Positions 51,319 to 60,952 of a stretch of 64,000 nucleotides of DNA are shown here, piece by piece (the stretch's first letter is position 1; each line of letters starts with the position of its first letter). The DNA comes from an uncultured Kiloniellaceae bacterium (GTDB taxonomy: Bacteria; Pseudomonadota; Alphaproteobacteria; Kiloniellales; Kiloniellaceae), in NCBI GenBank assembly GCA_947493695.1, contig CANLSF010000007.1, positions 124,001 to 188,000 on the forward strand. The letters run 5' to 3'. The translations under genes and the position numbers were made by a program. The notes under the pieces are model-generated. The model did no database searches and had not been told where the DNA came from. It worked only from the letters and a program-made list of their open reading frames with translations.

Positions 51319-52275
51319 ATGTCGGCATTTATCAATCGAAAGCCCTGGGCGACGGCCCTGCTCGCCCTGCTTTTCGGGCCGTTCATGATCATGATGTATC
51401 TGGGAAGAGGATGGGCCGCTGCGGGCTATTTCCTTCTAAACATCCTTCTTCACCTTTCGCTCGTCATCAGCCTCCACAACGGAATCATCGACCTCGACAC
51501 GGAAACAGGCGGATACTTCATCGACGGATTTCAGCGGGTAATTGCAATTCTTCATGGCGTTGTGCTGGCGCGCCGCATGGCCGGTTCAAAACCGTCTGCA
51601 TGGTTTTCCCGATGGTATGCGGTCATCGGAGTGGGAGGGCTGGCCCCGCTGCTGTTTTTGTTGGTGGTGCGCGTCTTCCTTTGGGAACCCTTCACCATCC
51701 CCTCCGGCTCAAACAAGCCGAGTTTGCGAGTCGGCGATTTGGTTTTCGTCTCGAAGCACGCCTATGGTTATTCAACCCACGCATTGCCCTTCAGCCTTGA
51801 CGTCTTTTCTGGAAGAATATTCTTCACAGCTCCGGAATACGGCGACATTGCCGTCTTCAAGGATCCGCGCGGCACCGGTACTGATTACCTTAAGCGCATT
51901 GTCGGTCTGCCGGGCGACAGCATTCAGGTCATTGGCGGCATTCTGCATATCAACGGCGAGGCCGTTGTGCGCACGTCGCTGGAACTCACGCCTGGTGAGA
52001 GCGGAAGCCTAACCCCGGATCCAGATCTGAAGCGCTACCGCGAACGTCTCCCCAACGGGGTCGAGCACGACATCTACGAGGTTGGCGACAGTTTGCGCTT
52101 TGACAACACAAGACTCTTCGAAGTACCCGGCGGCCATTACTTCGCGATAGGCGACAATCGGGACAACAGCCTGGACAGCCGGGCCATCGGTCCCATCCCT
52201 GCGGAAAATCTGATCGGTCGCCTGGCATTGATTCTCTGGAATGATCAGGAACAACGCATCAGAATCTGGGATTAA
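51319..52275 (+). CDS. lepB: Signal peptidase I, variant catalytic motif
   Basis: The 318-residue protein is a type I signal peptidase (S26). Catalytic Ser131 is in IPSGSNKPSLRVGD and the general-base Lys192 in DYLKRIVGLPGD; FAIGDNRDNSLDSR is box E. The residue after Ser, almost always Met in this family (PSGSM), is Asn132 here. An N-terminal extension of about 110 residues with three or four membrane helices precedes the usual single anchor, more than in typical LepB. A second, canonical LepB may exist elsewhere. Role: removal of Sec and Tat signal peptides on the periplasmic side. Confidence 0.85.
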   Translation: MSAFINRKPWATALLALLFGPFMIMMYLGRGWAAAGYFLLNILLHLSLVISLHNGIIDLDTETGGYFIDGFQRVIAILHGVVLARRMAGSKPSAWFSRWYAVIGVGGLAPLLFLLVVRVFLWEPFTIPSGSNKPSLRVGDLVFVSKHAYGYSTHALPFSLDVFSGRIFFTAPEYGDIAVFKDPRGTGTDYLKRIVGLPGDSIQVIGGILHINGEAVVRTSLELTPGESGSLTPDPDLKRYRERLPNGVEHDIYEVGDSLRFDNTRLFEVPGGHYFAIGDNRDNSLDSRAIGPIPAENLIGRLALILWNDQEQRIRIWD

Positions 52276-52699
52276 GGGGCTTAGCTCCCTGATGGCAGCG
52301 GGCGGCTCGCAGGCTAAGGAAACAACCAGTCCAAGACAGGTTCACTGATAAGCCCTCAAGCTGACCTCTGATTGCATGACGCCAGCGCGGATCCTCCGGG
52401 ACTGCAGCAATACCATGCCGCGACGGAAAGCCTCGGGCCGTCGCAGAAAAGAGAGCTTAGCTCCTTAGACGATGTCCCCGCTTCGATTTTGACCAACACA
52501 CCAAAAATTAGAACTACTACAAGTCAATTCTACAAATCAAACAAAGTATACAGGCCACACAACAAATACGATAATCAACACAACACACGACAAAACCCTA
52601 GGCTGAAGCATCTGACAATTAATATTTTATTTATGAAAATCCGTGTAATTACTTGAAAATATCAACATACCATTGTACTCCACCAGGGATTGACGGAAC
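52276..52699. other. AT-rich promoter region of the PAS chemoreceptor
   Basis: 424 bp without a gene. The segment 52490-52640 is AT-rich and A/C-biased on the plus strand (e.g. ACACACGACAAAACCC), unlike the flanking GC-rich DNA. A strong start signal, GGGATTGACGGAAC, precedes 52700. Confidence 0.4.
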
Positions 52700-54793
52700 A
52701 TGCTTGGCCGACTCTTCTCATTGCGAAAAAGCGCTGTAGACCAGACTCTGGAGCAGGCGCTCGACGCTGTTGTCTCGATCGATGCGAAAAACCGCGTCAC
52801 CTTCTTTAACGGCGCTGCCGAAAAGCTCTGGGGATATGAGCGCGCCGAGGTGATTGGCCAGAACGTCAAGATGCTGGTGCCGGAAGAAATCCGCGCCGGG
52901 CATGACGAGCTTGTAGACGCGAACCGTACGACCGGGCAGGACAAGATCGTCGGCACTTCGCGGGACGTGGAGATCCAGCGCAAGGACAATAGCCGGATCT
53001 GGGCAAACCTCTCGCTGTCCAAAGTGAAAAGCGGCAACGGCATCACCTACACCGCCTTCGTGAAAGACATCACGAAAGAACGCGAGTCCCGCGAGCGGAT
53101 TACGCAAACCCTGGAGCAGGCGCTCGATGCCGTGGTCTCGATCGATCACGACAACATCGTGACCTTCTTTAACGGCGCTGCCGAGACGCTTTGGGGCTAC
53201 ACGCGCGCAGAAGTCGTGGGTCAGAACGTCAAGATGCTGGTTCCGGACGAAATTCGCGCCGGACACGATGATCTCGTCAATGCCAACCGCACCACCGGGC
53301 AGGACAAGATTGTCGGCACGTCGCGCGATGTTGAAATCCAGCGCAAAGAAGGCGACCGGATCTGGGCCAACCTCTCCCTTTCAAAGGTCGATGTGGGCGG
53401 AAAGATCAGCTACACCGCCTTCGTGAAGGATATCACCGAGGAGCGCAGAGGCCGCGAGATGATCAACCAGACGCTGGAGCAAGCGCTGGATGCCGTGGTC
53501 ACCATCGATGAAAACAACATCGTGACCTTCTTCAACGCCGCCGCGGAGAGCCTCTGGGGTTATCAGCGTGTCGAAGTCGTCGGACAAAACGTCAAGATGC
53601 TGGTGCCGGATGAAATCCAGGCCAGCCACGACGATAAGGTCAATGCCAATCGCACCACCGGTCAAGACAAGATTGTCGGCACCAGCCGCGAGGTCGAAGT
53701 CCAGCGGAAGGACGGAACCCGGGTCTGGGGCGCGCTCTCTCTGTCAAAGGTAAAACTGGACAACGAGATCGTTTATACCGCGTTCGTGAAGGACGTGGAC
53801 GAGGAAGTCCGGCGCCGGGATCAGTTCAAGTTGCTCTCGCTGGTCGCCAACGAAACCGACAACTCAGTGGTTATCACCGGCCCTGAAGGTTTGATCGAGT
53901 ACGTCAATCCGGGCTTCTCCAGATTGACCGGATACAGCCTGGAACAGGTGATGGGCAAGAAGCCGGGGAGCATTCTTCAAGGTAAGCATACTTCACAGGA
54001 AACGGTCGCCAGGATCCGCGAGAAACTGAATGCGCGCGAACCCTTCTACGAAGAAATCCTGAACTACTCGGAGAGCGACGAGCCTTATTGGATTTCCCTC
54101 TCGATCAACCCTGTCTTCGGCGAAAACGGACAGTTGACCAAGTTCATTTCGGTCCAGGCCAACATCACCGCAACAAAGCTCGAGGCGCTGGCCTCCAACG
54201 CCCGGATCGATGCGATACGGCGGTCCAATGCGGTGATCGAATGGAACGGCAACGGCCAGGTCGCGGATGTCAACGACGTTGCGCAACGACTCCTGAAGGC
54301 CGAAGGCAGCGAGTCATCACTGCTGAGCCTATCGAAATACGTCACGAATGACGAACATCAAAACCTGAAAAACGGCGCACCGGTGGCCAAGGAGTTCTCG
54401 CTGGAGAACAGCGCCCAGGAGACTGTCTGGCTCTCGGCCACCTTCCAACCAATCATGGATGTGTCCGGCGCACTGGACCGGATTGTGATGAATGCTTCGG
54501 ACGCAACGGCGCGGCGCGTTGCGATCGCCCAGTCCACCGAGCTGATGTCCGGCGTTCTGGATCGTATCGATGGCGTGGCGTCGCAGATCAATCAGCTTTC
54601 TTCACAGACCAACCTGCTGTCGCTGAACGCCACCATTGAGGCTGCGCGAGCGGGTGAGCATGGCCGTGGCTTCGCGGTGGTCGCGGAAGAAGTCCGGGAG
54701 CTGGCCGGCCGCTCGTCCGGGTCGGCGACGGAGATCGGTAATCTGATTTCCGAAACCAGGGGCCAGATTGAGAAGCTGGATCTCGCGGGCTAG
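52700..54793 (+). CDS. Soluble PAS-repeat chemoreceptor with short signalling domain
   Basis: 697 residues, no TM helix. Three PAS domains of 121 residues each (15-135, 136-256, 257-377) are near-identical at DNA and protein level, each with QNVKMLVP and [16 protein letters not shown] different fourth PAS (about 378-495) and a fifth PAS-like domain (about 500-600) follow, then a signalling tip [20 protein letters not shown] with [15 protein letters not shown]. Only about 90 residues of MCP domain are present and the protein ends just past the hairpin tip (EKLDLAG), so the helical bundle is short. Similar short PAS-MCP proteins exist in alphaproteobacteria. Ligand and partner are unknown; PAS domains may bind heme or flavin. 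Confidence 0.88.
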   Translation: MLGRLFSLRKSAVDQTLEQALDAVVSIDAKNRVTFFNGAAEKLWGYERAEVIGQNVKMLVPEEIRAGHDELVDANRTTGQDKIVGTSRDVEIQRKDNSRIWANLSLSKVKSGNGITYTAFVKDITKERESRERITQTLEQALDAVVSIDHDNIVTFFNGAAETLWGYTRAEVVGQNVKMLVPDEIRAGHDDLVNANRTTGQDKIVGTSRDVEIQRKEGDRIWANLSLSKVDVGGKISYTAFVKDITEERRGREMINQTLEQALDAVVTIDENNIVTFFNAAAESLWGYQRVEVVGQNVKMLVPDEIQASHDDKVNANRTTGQDKIVGTSREVEVQRKDGTRVWGALSLSKVKLDNEIVYTAFVKDVDEEVRRRDQFKLLSLVANETDNSVVITGPEGLIEYVNPGFSRLTGYSLEQVMGKKPGSILQGKHTSQETVARIREKLNAREPFYEEILNYSESDEPYWISLSINPVFGENGQLTKFISVQANITATKLEALASNARIDAIRRSNAVIEWNGNGQVADVNDVAQRLLKAEGSESSLLSLSKYVTNDEHQNLKNGAPVAKEFSLENSAQETVWLSATFQPIMDVSGALDRIVMNASDATARRVAIAQSTELMSGVLDRIDGVASQINQLSSQTNLLSLNATIEAARAGEHGRGFAVVAEEVRELAGRSSGSATEIGNLISETRGQIEKLDLAG
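52742..53830 (+). repeat. Three tandem 363-bp PAS-coding repeats
   Basis: The repeats begin at 52742, 53105 and 53468 (exactly 363 bp, 121 codons apart), each starting CAGAC/CAAAC-CTGGAGCA and coding for a PAS domain. They are alike along almost their whole length, so duplication is recent or maintained by gene conversion. Confidence 0.9.
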
Positions 54794-54824
54794 GTCGAGA
54801 CTCTGACGAAGCTCAGGCGCCTCG

Positions 54825-55721
54825 TTACCGATCTTCATCGGCAAATTCCTGACTGAGAAAGTCGATCAGTGCGCGCACCCGTTTCGGTAGCTTACGTCCG
54901 CCGGGATAGATGATCTGCAATGACGAAGGTGGTGGCTCGAACGCCGAGAGCAGTTCAACCACCCTGCCCGCCGCAAGATCATCCCCGATGTCCCAGAAAG
55001 ACTTCAACGCGACGCCATGCCCGCTGCAACACCAGTGACGCACCAGCTCGCCGTCATTGGCCATGCGATTGCCGCGGACAATGAAAATCTTGCGCTTTCC
55101 CTCCACAATAAACGGCCACTCCTGATCGATATTCTCGCCGAAGCGCATGAGCAGGCAGTTGTGATCTGCGAGGTCGTCCGGGTGCCGGGGAACACCGTAA
55201 CGTTCCAGATATGCGGGTGAGGCGCAGACCAGGCGCCGATTGTTCCCAAGCTTTCGGGCATGCAGCGAGCTGTCCTTCAGATTGCCAAAGCGTATGCCCA
55301 GGTCCAGGCCCTGCGTCACCAGATCGACGTAACCATCCGTCAAAGAGAGATCAACGCTGACCTCCGGGTGCACCGACATAAAGACATCGAGCGCACGAAC
55401 GACCCTGTGGCGGCCTAGATCAAAGGGCGCACTGATCCGGATCGGACCCGAGAGCTGCTCCACACCGAGTCGAACACGCGCCTCCAGGTCGTTGGCCTCA
55501 CTGACCAGATCCCTGGCCCCTTCGGCCAGCACACGCCCTTCATCGGTCAGGCTGATCGCCCTCGTGGTGCGATTGAGCAGCCGGGCTCCATAGTGGGCCT
55601 CCAGCGCAGCCAGCCGTTCGGTCACGGCAGCAGGCGAAAGACCGAAATCGCGGCCCGCGGCGGCAAGACCGCCCTTTTCGAGAATGCGCAGGAACAGCGC
55701 CAAATTACCGAGACGATCCAT
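54825..55721 (-). CDS. LysR-family transcriptional regulator
   Basis: 298 residues with N-terminal winged HTH (GLAAAGRDFGLSPAAVTERLAALEAHYG) and a C-terminal effector-binding domain (GPIRISAPFDLGRHRV, VSVDLSLTDGYVDLV). It is divergent to the zinc-type oxidoreductase at 55861, with 139 bp between the starts; such pairs typically mean control of the divergent gene. The inducer is unknown. TTATTC-AGG near 55721 marks the start region. Confidence 0.9.
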   Translation of the reverse strand: MDRLGNLALFLRILEKGGLAAAGRDFGLSPAAVTERLAALEAHYGARLLNRTTRAISLTDEGRVLAEGARDLVSEANDLEARVRLGVEQLSGPIRISAPFDLGRHRVVRALDVFMSVHPEVSVDLSLTDGYVDLVTQGLDLGIRFGNLKDSSLHARKLGNNRRLVCASPAYLERYGVPRHPDDLADHNCLLMRFGENIDQEWPFIVEGKRKIFIVRGNRMANDGELVRHWCCSGHGVALKSFWDIGDDLAAGRVVELLSAFEPPPSSLQIIYPGGRKLPKRVRALIDFLSQEFADEDR

Positions 55722-55860
55722 TATTCAGGTTTTCCGAATTATCATTCCTGTTTTCTCGCAATTACGACAGCTTTCCACAAGGACTAGATTGGCAATCAGA
55801 CAGGATCCCGGCTGTAAGAACCGACTGTCGATACCGCACCCGCCAATGATGGAGGCCTCA

Positions 55861-56871
55861 ATGAAAGCCGTTGCCCTGACCCGTTACCTGCCGATTGACG
55901 ACCCTGAGTCCTTTATCGATGCAGAGCTGCCGAAACCAACCGCCGAAGGCCGAGATATCCTGGTTGCCGTCAAGGCGATCGCAGTGAACCCGGTCGACAC
56001 CAAGGTTCGGGCCCCGAAGGATCAGGCACCGGACGGACCACGCGTCCTTGGCTGGGACGCCAGTGGTGTGGTCGAAGAAGTCGGTCCGGACGTTACGCTC
56101 TTCAAGGCCGGAGACGAAGTCTTCTACGCCGGAGATATCACCCGTTCCGGCACCAACGCCGAATTCCAACTGGTCGACGAGCGCATCGTCGGTAAAAAGC
56201 CACAATCCCTAAGCCATGCGGAAGCCGCCGCCCTGCCCCTGACTGCGATCACTGCCTACGAGGCGTTTTTCGACCGTCTGGGAATTGATCGTGATGGCGC
56301 GGACAAAGGCCAGAGCATTCTCCTGATCGGCGGCGCCGGTGGTGTGGGCTCGATCGGCATCCAGTTGGCCAAGCGGGCCGGACTTGTCGTCATCGCCACA
56401 GCCTCACGCCCCGAGACCATCGCCTGGGTCAAAGAGCTTGGTGCCGATCATGTAATCAATCACCGCGAGCCGATGGTCGAACAGGTCCGCGATCTCGGCT
56501 TTCAGCATGTCGATCATATTGCGATTTTCAACGACATGCGGCATTGGGAGGAATGCGTTGAACTGATCCGGCCTCAGGGCGGTATCGTATCCATCGACGA
56601 CACGAACCTGCCCATGCCCATGGCCGGTATGAAAATGAAAGCGGCCAGCCTGCACTGGGAGTTCATGTTCGCCCGCGCGATGCATCAAACTCCCGACATG
56701 ATCGAGCAGCACAATCTGCTCAATCATGTCGCTGCGGAAATCGACGCCGGACGCATTCGCACGACGCTCGCCGAGGTTCTCACTCCGATCAATGCAGGAA
56801 ACCTGCGCAAGGCGCACGCCATGATCGAGGCCGGAACGGCGAAGGGAAAGATCGTGGTGGAGGGGTTCTAG
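55861..56871 (+). CDS. Quinone oxidoreductase-type zinc-binding alcohol dehydrogenase family protein
   Basis: The ATG at 55861 follows GATGGAGGCCTC; 336 residues. MDR family with the nucleotide-binding motif GGAGGVGSIGIQLAK and a catalytic N-domain starting MKAVALTRYL. Catalytic zinc ligands are not evident, placing it with NADPH quinone oxidoreductase-like members (ZADH/adh_fam_1). It probably reduces an activated double bond or quinone. A divergent LysR gene is the likely regulator. It is followed by a terminator hairpin at 56884-56908. Confidence 0.88.
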   Translation: MKAVALTRYLPIDDPESFIDAELPKPTAEGRDILVAVKAIAVNPVDTKVRAPKDQAPDGPRVLGWDASGVVEEVGPDVTLFKAGDEVFYAGDITRSGTNAEFQLVDERIVGKKPQSLSHAEAAALPLTAITAYEAFFDRLGIDRDGADKGQSILLIGGAGGVGSIGIQLAKRAGLVVIATASRPETIAWVKELGADHVINHREPMVEQVRDLGFQHVDHIAIFNDMRHWEECVELIRPQGGIVSIDDTNLPMPMAGMKMKAASLHWEFMFARAMHQTPDMIEQHNLLNHVAAEIDAGRIRTTLAEVLTPINAGNLRKAHAMIEAGTAKGKIVVEGF

Positions 56872-56883
56872 GGTCTAGACCAC

Positions 56884-56908
56884 CCGGGTGCCGTCTTCCG
56901 GCACCCGG
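56884..56908. terminator. Bidirectional terminator between convergent genes
   Basis: 10-bp stem CCGGGTGCCG / CGGCACCCGG with loop TCTTC, then TTTCTCC on the plus strand. It separates the MDR oxidoreductase and the convergent dehydrogenase gene. Confidence 0.75.
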
Positions 56909-56914
56909 TTTCTC

Positions 56915-57838
56915 CTATTCCTGACCCGGATCGAAGGGATAGTCCCATGCGTCGCCGCCAATGAGCTTGGAGATGCCGGAGTAGTCGGTCTGACTATCGC
57001 CGGAATCGCAGAAGTGCGAGAAGATCGAGAGCGCATGGGCGGCGAGCGGCGTGCAGGCGTCGACCGAACGGGCTGCGTCCTGGGACAGGCGCAGATCCTT
57101 GCGCATCATCTCGGCAGTGAAGCCAGGTTTGTAACCGTTGCCGGACGGCACACCCTCGACAAAACCCGGAAGCGGACAGTAGTTGCTAAGCGCCCAGTTC
57201 TGTCCCGAGGCATTGGTGACGATCTCATAGGTGCGTTCCAGGTCGAGACCCAGGCGCTTTGCCATCATCAAGGTCTCGGCGGCGGCGATCATGGAGATCC
57301 CAAGCGACATGTTGTTACAGATCTTGACGCCAATGCCGCTGCCCTGCGGGCCGGCGTAGAAGAGTTTCTGCCCCATGACATCCAGGACCGGCCGGGCCCG
57401 TTCGAAGGCCTGTTCCGTCCCACCGACCATGAAGTTGAGTTTTCCAACGCGCGCCGCCATGACACCACCGGTGACTGGCGCATCGATCATTTCCAGCCTG
57501 GAGCCTGCCGCTGCGGTTCCCACTTCACGCGAAGTCTCGACGTCGATGGTCGAAGAATCGATCAACAAGGTACCAGCTGCGGCCGAGGCGATCAGACCGT
57601 CGTCACCGAGATAGACCGCACGCACATGCTGACCGGCTGGCAGCATAGTGATGACCGTCGTTGCGCTTTGCGCCGCATCGGAGATGGACTTCGCGATGGT
57701 AGCCCCTGCCTCGCTCGCTTGCTTCAGTGCAGGTTCTGACAGATCGAAAGCCCGGACGGCATATCCTGCCTTTAAAAGCTGTTCGACCATGGGCAGGCCC
57801 ATGTTGCCGAGACCGATAAAACCGATCGTTTCCGCCAT
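56915..57838 (-). CDS. 3-hydroxyisobutyrate dehydrogenase family protein
   Basis: The start at 57838 (GGAGAT eight bases upstream) gives 307 residues. Rossmann motif GFIGLGNMGLPM, DAPVTGGVMAARVGK and the catalytic Lys in GIGVKICNN are typical of beta-hydroxyacid dehydrogenases. It oxidises a beta-hydroxy acid with NAD(P), probably 3-hydroxyisobutyrate or a related tartronate-type compound. It follows an aldehyde dehydrogenase on the same strand by about 60 bp; the two likely act in sequence on the same carbon source. Confidence 0.88.
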   Translation of the reverse strand: MAETIGFIGLGNMGLPMVEQLLKAGYAVRAFDLSEPALKQASEAGATIAKSISDAAQSATTVITMLPAGQHVRAVYLGDDGLIASAAAGTLLIDSSTIDVETSREVGTAAAGSRLEMIDAPVTGGVMAARVGKLNFMVGGTEQAFERARPVLDVMGQKLFYAGPQGSGIGVKICNNMSLGISMIAAAETLMMAKRLGLDLERTYEIVTNASGQNWALSNYCPLPGFVEGVPSGNGYKPGFTAEMMRKDLRLSQDAARSVDACTPLAAHALSIFSHFCDSGDSQTDYSGISKLIGGDAWDYPFDPGQE

Positions 57839-57900
57839 CGTCATATCTCCATGGATGGTGCGCACCATGCGGCGCAACAGTGTTCACTTTCAGCCTTGAT

Positions 57901-59448
57901 TCACAGGCCGGGATTCGGGGTGCCGCGGTTGATCAGAACCGTCTTCGAGCAGGTGAAGTGATTCAGCATGCTGTCGAGGGCATACTCTTTGCCCAAACCG
58001 CTCATTTTCAGCCCGCCGTAGGAGACATTCGAGCGCGGCGCGACGCACTGGTTGACCTGCACAAAGCCCGCCTCGATGCGCTCGATGTATTCCATGGCGC
58101 GGGAGAGATCGCGGGTCCAGAGGTTCGCCGCAAGGCCGTAGGGCGTGTCGTTGGCTTTTTCGATCATCTCATCGAAGCTGGTGAAGGGTAGCGCTGTGGC
58201 AACCGGTCCGAAGATTTCGTCCTGGCAAAGCTCGGATGTCAGCGGCAGTCCATCGAGCAGCGTCGGCGGATAGTAATAGCCCTTGCTGAGTTCTGGATCG
58301 GACGGACGCTGGCCGCCGAAGAGAACACGCGCGCCGGGTGTGTTATGAGCAATGTCCATGTAGTGCAGCGTCCGCTGAAACTGTCCAGCCGAGATAATCG
58401 CGCCCATATCGGTGGCCTCATCCATCGGATCGCCGAGTTTGATATCAGCCAGCTTTGCCGCCACGCCCTCGACAACCTGATCGTAGATGCTTTCCTGCAC
58501 GAAAACGCGCGTGCCTGCAGTGCAAGCCTGTCCCTGGCGGGTATAGCGCATGCCGTCGATGATGCCGGGAATCGCAAGATCCAGGTCCGCGTCCTGGAGC
58601 AGGATACTTGGGTTTTTGCCGCCCAACTCCAGGGTCACCGGGCAAAGCTTCGGCGCGGCGTAACCGGCAATCGCCTGCCCTACTGCGAGCGATCCTGTAA
58701 AGGTCACCTTGCGGACGGCAGGGTGCTCGACCAGCGGCTTGCCGCAGTCCTCGCCGTAACCGGAGATCACGTTGAGCACGCCGGGCGGCAACTCCCGATT
58801 CATGATCTCGGCCAGGAACAGCACGCAGAACGGCGCCTGTTCCGCCGTCTTGATGACGACCGTATTGCCGGCCGCGATAGCCGGGGCAACTTTGGCGACG
58901 AACAGAAACAGCGGCGCGTTCCAAGGGATGATGCCTGCGACCACACCGATCGGATCGCGCGTGCTGTACTGCAGCACTTCAGGATTGGCGGAGGGAATGG
59001 TGTCCCCCTTCAATTCGCCGGCGAGCCCGCCAAACATGCGGGTGAGATCGATGCTGGATGCGGTTTCGGGCCGGGCCTGGGTGCGCAGCGCGTTACCGGT
59101 ATCCAGCGCCAAAACCCGCTCCACCATTGCCGCATTAGCCTCAATGGCGTCCGCCGCCTTTTGCAGCATCCGTCCACGGTCACGCGCAGCAACCTTTTTC
59201 CATTTTACGAAGGCACGCTGAGCGGCCTCGACCGCCGCATTGACGTCCGCCTGGGCACACTTGGGTGCCTGCCCGATGACGGAAAGATCGCCCGGATGAA
59301 TGACCTCGAACTGCTCCTGCGTCACTGCCGGGCGCAGGTCTCCATCCACGAGCACGCTGCCGGACAGCCGCCGGGTTTCGACAAGCGCCAGAGTGGTATT
59401 TTTGATTGCTTCGGAAGGGGAGTCCGTCATCACAGTTTCACTCATCAT
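57901..59448 (-). CDS. Aldehyde dehydrogenase (NAD(P)-dependent)
   Basis: Starting at the MM pair (59448) it has 515 residues; a longer frame reaches 59907 but the extra part overlaps the TRAP gene and lacks a start signal. ALDH motifs: VTLELGGKNPSILL with catalytic Glu, GQACTAGTRV with catalytic Cys, and PWNAPLF and FTGSLAVG for cofactor binding. It oxidises an aldehyde to an acid, in a run with an SDR and a hydroxyacid dehydrogenase. A strong hairpin lies between it and the TRAP binding protein gene. Confidence 0.92.
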   Translation of the reverse strand: MMSETVMTDSPSEAIKNTTLALVETRRLSGSVLVDGDLRPAVTQEQFEVIHPGDLSVIGQAPKCAQADVNAAVEAAQRAFVKWKKVAARDRGRMLQKAADAIEANAAMVERVLALDTGNALRTQARPETASSIDLTRMFGGLAGELKGDTIPSANPEVLQYSTRDPIGVVAGIIPWNAPLFLFVAKVAPAIAAGNTVVIKTAEQAPFCVLFLAEIMNRELPPGVLNVISGYGEDCGKPLVEHPAVRKVTFTGSLAVGQAIAGYAAPKLCPVTLELGGKNPSILLQDADLDLAIPGIIDGMRYTRQGQACTAGTRVFVQESIYDQVVEGVAAKLADIKLGDPMDEATDMGAIISAGQFQRTLHYMDIAHNTPGARVLFGGQRPSDPELSKGYYYPPTLLDGLPLTSELCQDEIFGPVATALPFTSFDEMIEKANDTPYGLAANLWTRDLSRAMEYIERIEAGFVQVNQCVAPRSNVSYGGLKMSGLGKEYALDSMLNHFTCSKTVLINRGTPNPGL

Positions 59449-59513
59449 CTGGTTTCTCAAAGCTACTATGGCATTGCGACGCCGATCATCGCGCCGGGCG
59501 CCTGACCTAAAGA

Positions 59514-59543
59514 GGGTACGTGGGGCGGCAACCCCACGTACCC
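59514..59543. terminator. Hairpin between TRAP binding protein and aldehyde dehydrogenase genes
   Basis: 12-bp perfect stem GGGTACGTGGGG / CCCCACGTACCC with a 6-nt loop (59514-59525, 59532-59543). In minus orientation it follows the TRAP gene; it may end transcription partly or stabilise the TRAP mRNA, as is common for binding-protein genes. The T tract is weak. Confidence 0.6.
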
Positions 59544-59611
59544 CTTTGAGCAAGAGGAAAGCGCAACCTCTCACTCGCCTCCAGGGAGGATCGCTGAGAC
59601 CCGGTCGCCGG

Positions 59612-60844
59612 TTACGACTTCCACCAGCGGCGCGGCTCGACGTTTTCGACCAGCGTATCGGCGGGCAGTTCACGCGCGATCCGGTGGATCTCCGTGTAGG
59701 TGTCGATTCCGCCGGCCCAGCCGTTGATGCGCTCCCGCCACTCTTCCCAAGGCTGCGGCACATATTCAGGGGCACAGAGTTCGGCCGCCTTTTGGCGCTC
59801 ACCGTCAGACAGCGGAATAAAGCGCGTGCCGTACTTCGCGAAGATGGTATTCGGCAGCTGCGGCACCGAATGGCCGACCGTGTTGACCAGCGCGGCTTCA
59901 TGCGCACCCTGGATCAGAGCCTGGGTGAAGTAAGCCGATTCCATGACGTCATCCTGTAGGTCGCTGCCGAGCGAGTCGAAGACCGAGGTGCTCATCGCTG
60001 TGTGCTCGAAGCCGGAGAAGAAGCGCAGGTCGATCACCTGACTAACCACCGGCGACATGTTGGCGTAGGCCACCGCCGAGGACCAGGTCTCCGCGCCATC
60101 GATCAGGCCCGTCTTCAAACCGTCGAGCGTTTCTTCCCAGGCAATCGGCGTCGGGTTGAGCTTAAGAAGAGTCATGGCGATCCGGCCGAGCTGCGTACCG
60201 GTCACGCGATTCTTGGTCCCATAGAGCTCTTCGATCTTGGAAACGTCCGGCCGGTCTTTCCATTTCAGGCCCATCTGCAGACCACGCAGCTGGCAGACCG
60301 AGAAGAGGAAATGCAGCTTGTGCTGTTTGCGCAGGGGTTCGCGGAATATCCGCTCGCTCTCCGGGTGGTAGAGGAAATGGTACTGCGAAGCCCGGTTCGG
60401 GAACATATAGGCGTAGTCGAGCACGTTGTAATAAGGCGCTCCACCCGCTGAATTCTGGGTCGAGGCAGCAAAGATATCGACGATGCCCTGCTGGGTTTTC
60501 TTTACACAGTTGAGCTGACCGCAGATCGCATTGTCGCCGATGAACTCGACCCGGATAGCGCCGTTGCTGCGTTCTTCCAGATCCCGGACAAACTCAAGAC
60601 AACCCGCGCGTTCAATCAGGAGATTTCGTTCGTTGAAGCCGGATGCGCCAAACTTCAAAGTGTGCTTGGCCGGTGTCTTGAAGCGTTTTTCATAAGTCGA
60701 GTTCGCCGCCTCGGCCAGACGCGGCAGGGTGATCGCTCCGGTCAGGGTCGCGCCGCCCAGCAGCGTCGAGGTCAAACCATAGCGGCCTGCGACCCGCATG
60801 AGGTCGCGTCGCGAAATGCCTTCACTCACCAATTTGTTCAACAT
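59612..60844 (-). CDS. TRAP transporter periplasmic binding protein (DctP family)
   Basis: The start at 60844 follows GGGAGGAAGGCT; 410 residues. A Tat signal (SRRDLMRVAG, residues 11-20) precedes a DctP-type domain with AIRVEFIGDNAICG, LDYAYMFPNR and the conserved Arg region GTQLGRIAMTLLKLNP. TRAP carriers bring in carboxylic acids such as keto acids or sugar acids. The DctQ and DctM membrane subunits, normally adjacent, are not here. It is placed between an SDR and an aldehyde dehydrogenase. Confidence 0.88.
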   Translation of the reverse strand: MLNKLVSEGISRRDLMRVAGRYGLTSTLLGGATLTGAITLPRLAEAANSTYEKRFKTPAKHTLKFGASGFNERNLLIERAGCLEFVRDLEERSNGAIRVEFIGDNAICGQLNCVKKTQQGIVDIFAASTQNSAGGAPYYNVLDYAYMFPNRASQYHFLYHPESERIFREPLRKQHKLHFLFSVCQLRGLQMGLKWKDRPDVSKIEELYGTKNRVTGTQLGRIAMTLLKLNPTPIAWEETLDGLKTGLIDGAETWSSAVAYANMSPVVSQVIDLRFFSGFEHTAMSTSVFDSLGSDLQDDVMESAYFTQALIQGAHEAALVNTVGHSVPQLPNTIFAKYGTRFIPLSDGERQKAAELCAPEYVPQPWEEWRERINGWAGGIDTYTEIHRIARELPADTLVENVEPRRWWKS

Positions 60845-60952
60845 AGCCTTCCTCCCAATATTTTCGCGCTTTTTGCGCATTGCGTTCAGGCCGTTCATGG
60901 CGCACCACGTCAGCCTTTCCTTCCCGGCCTCAGGCTGGGAAAATCGGTTTGC

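Noticed and set aside
59449-59907. N-terminal extension of the aldehyde dehydrogenase frame
   Set aside because: It overlaps the TRAP binding protein gene and contains the intergenic hairpin; the ALDH family start fits 59448.
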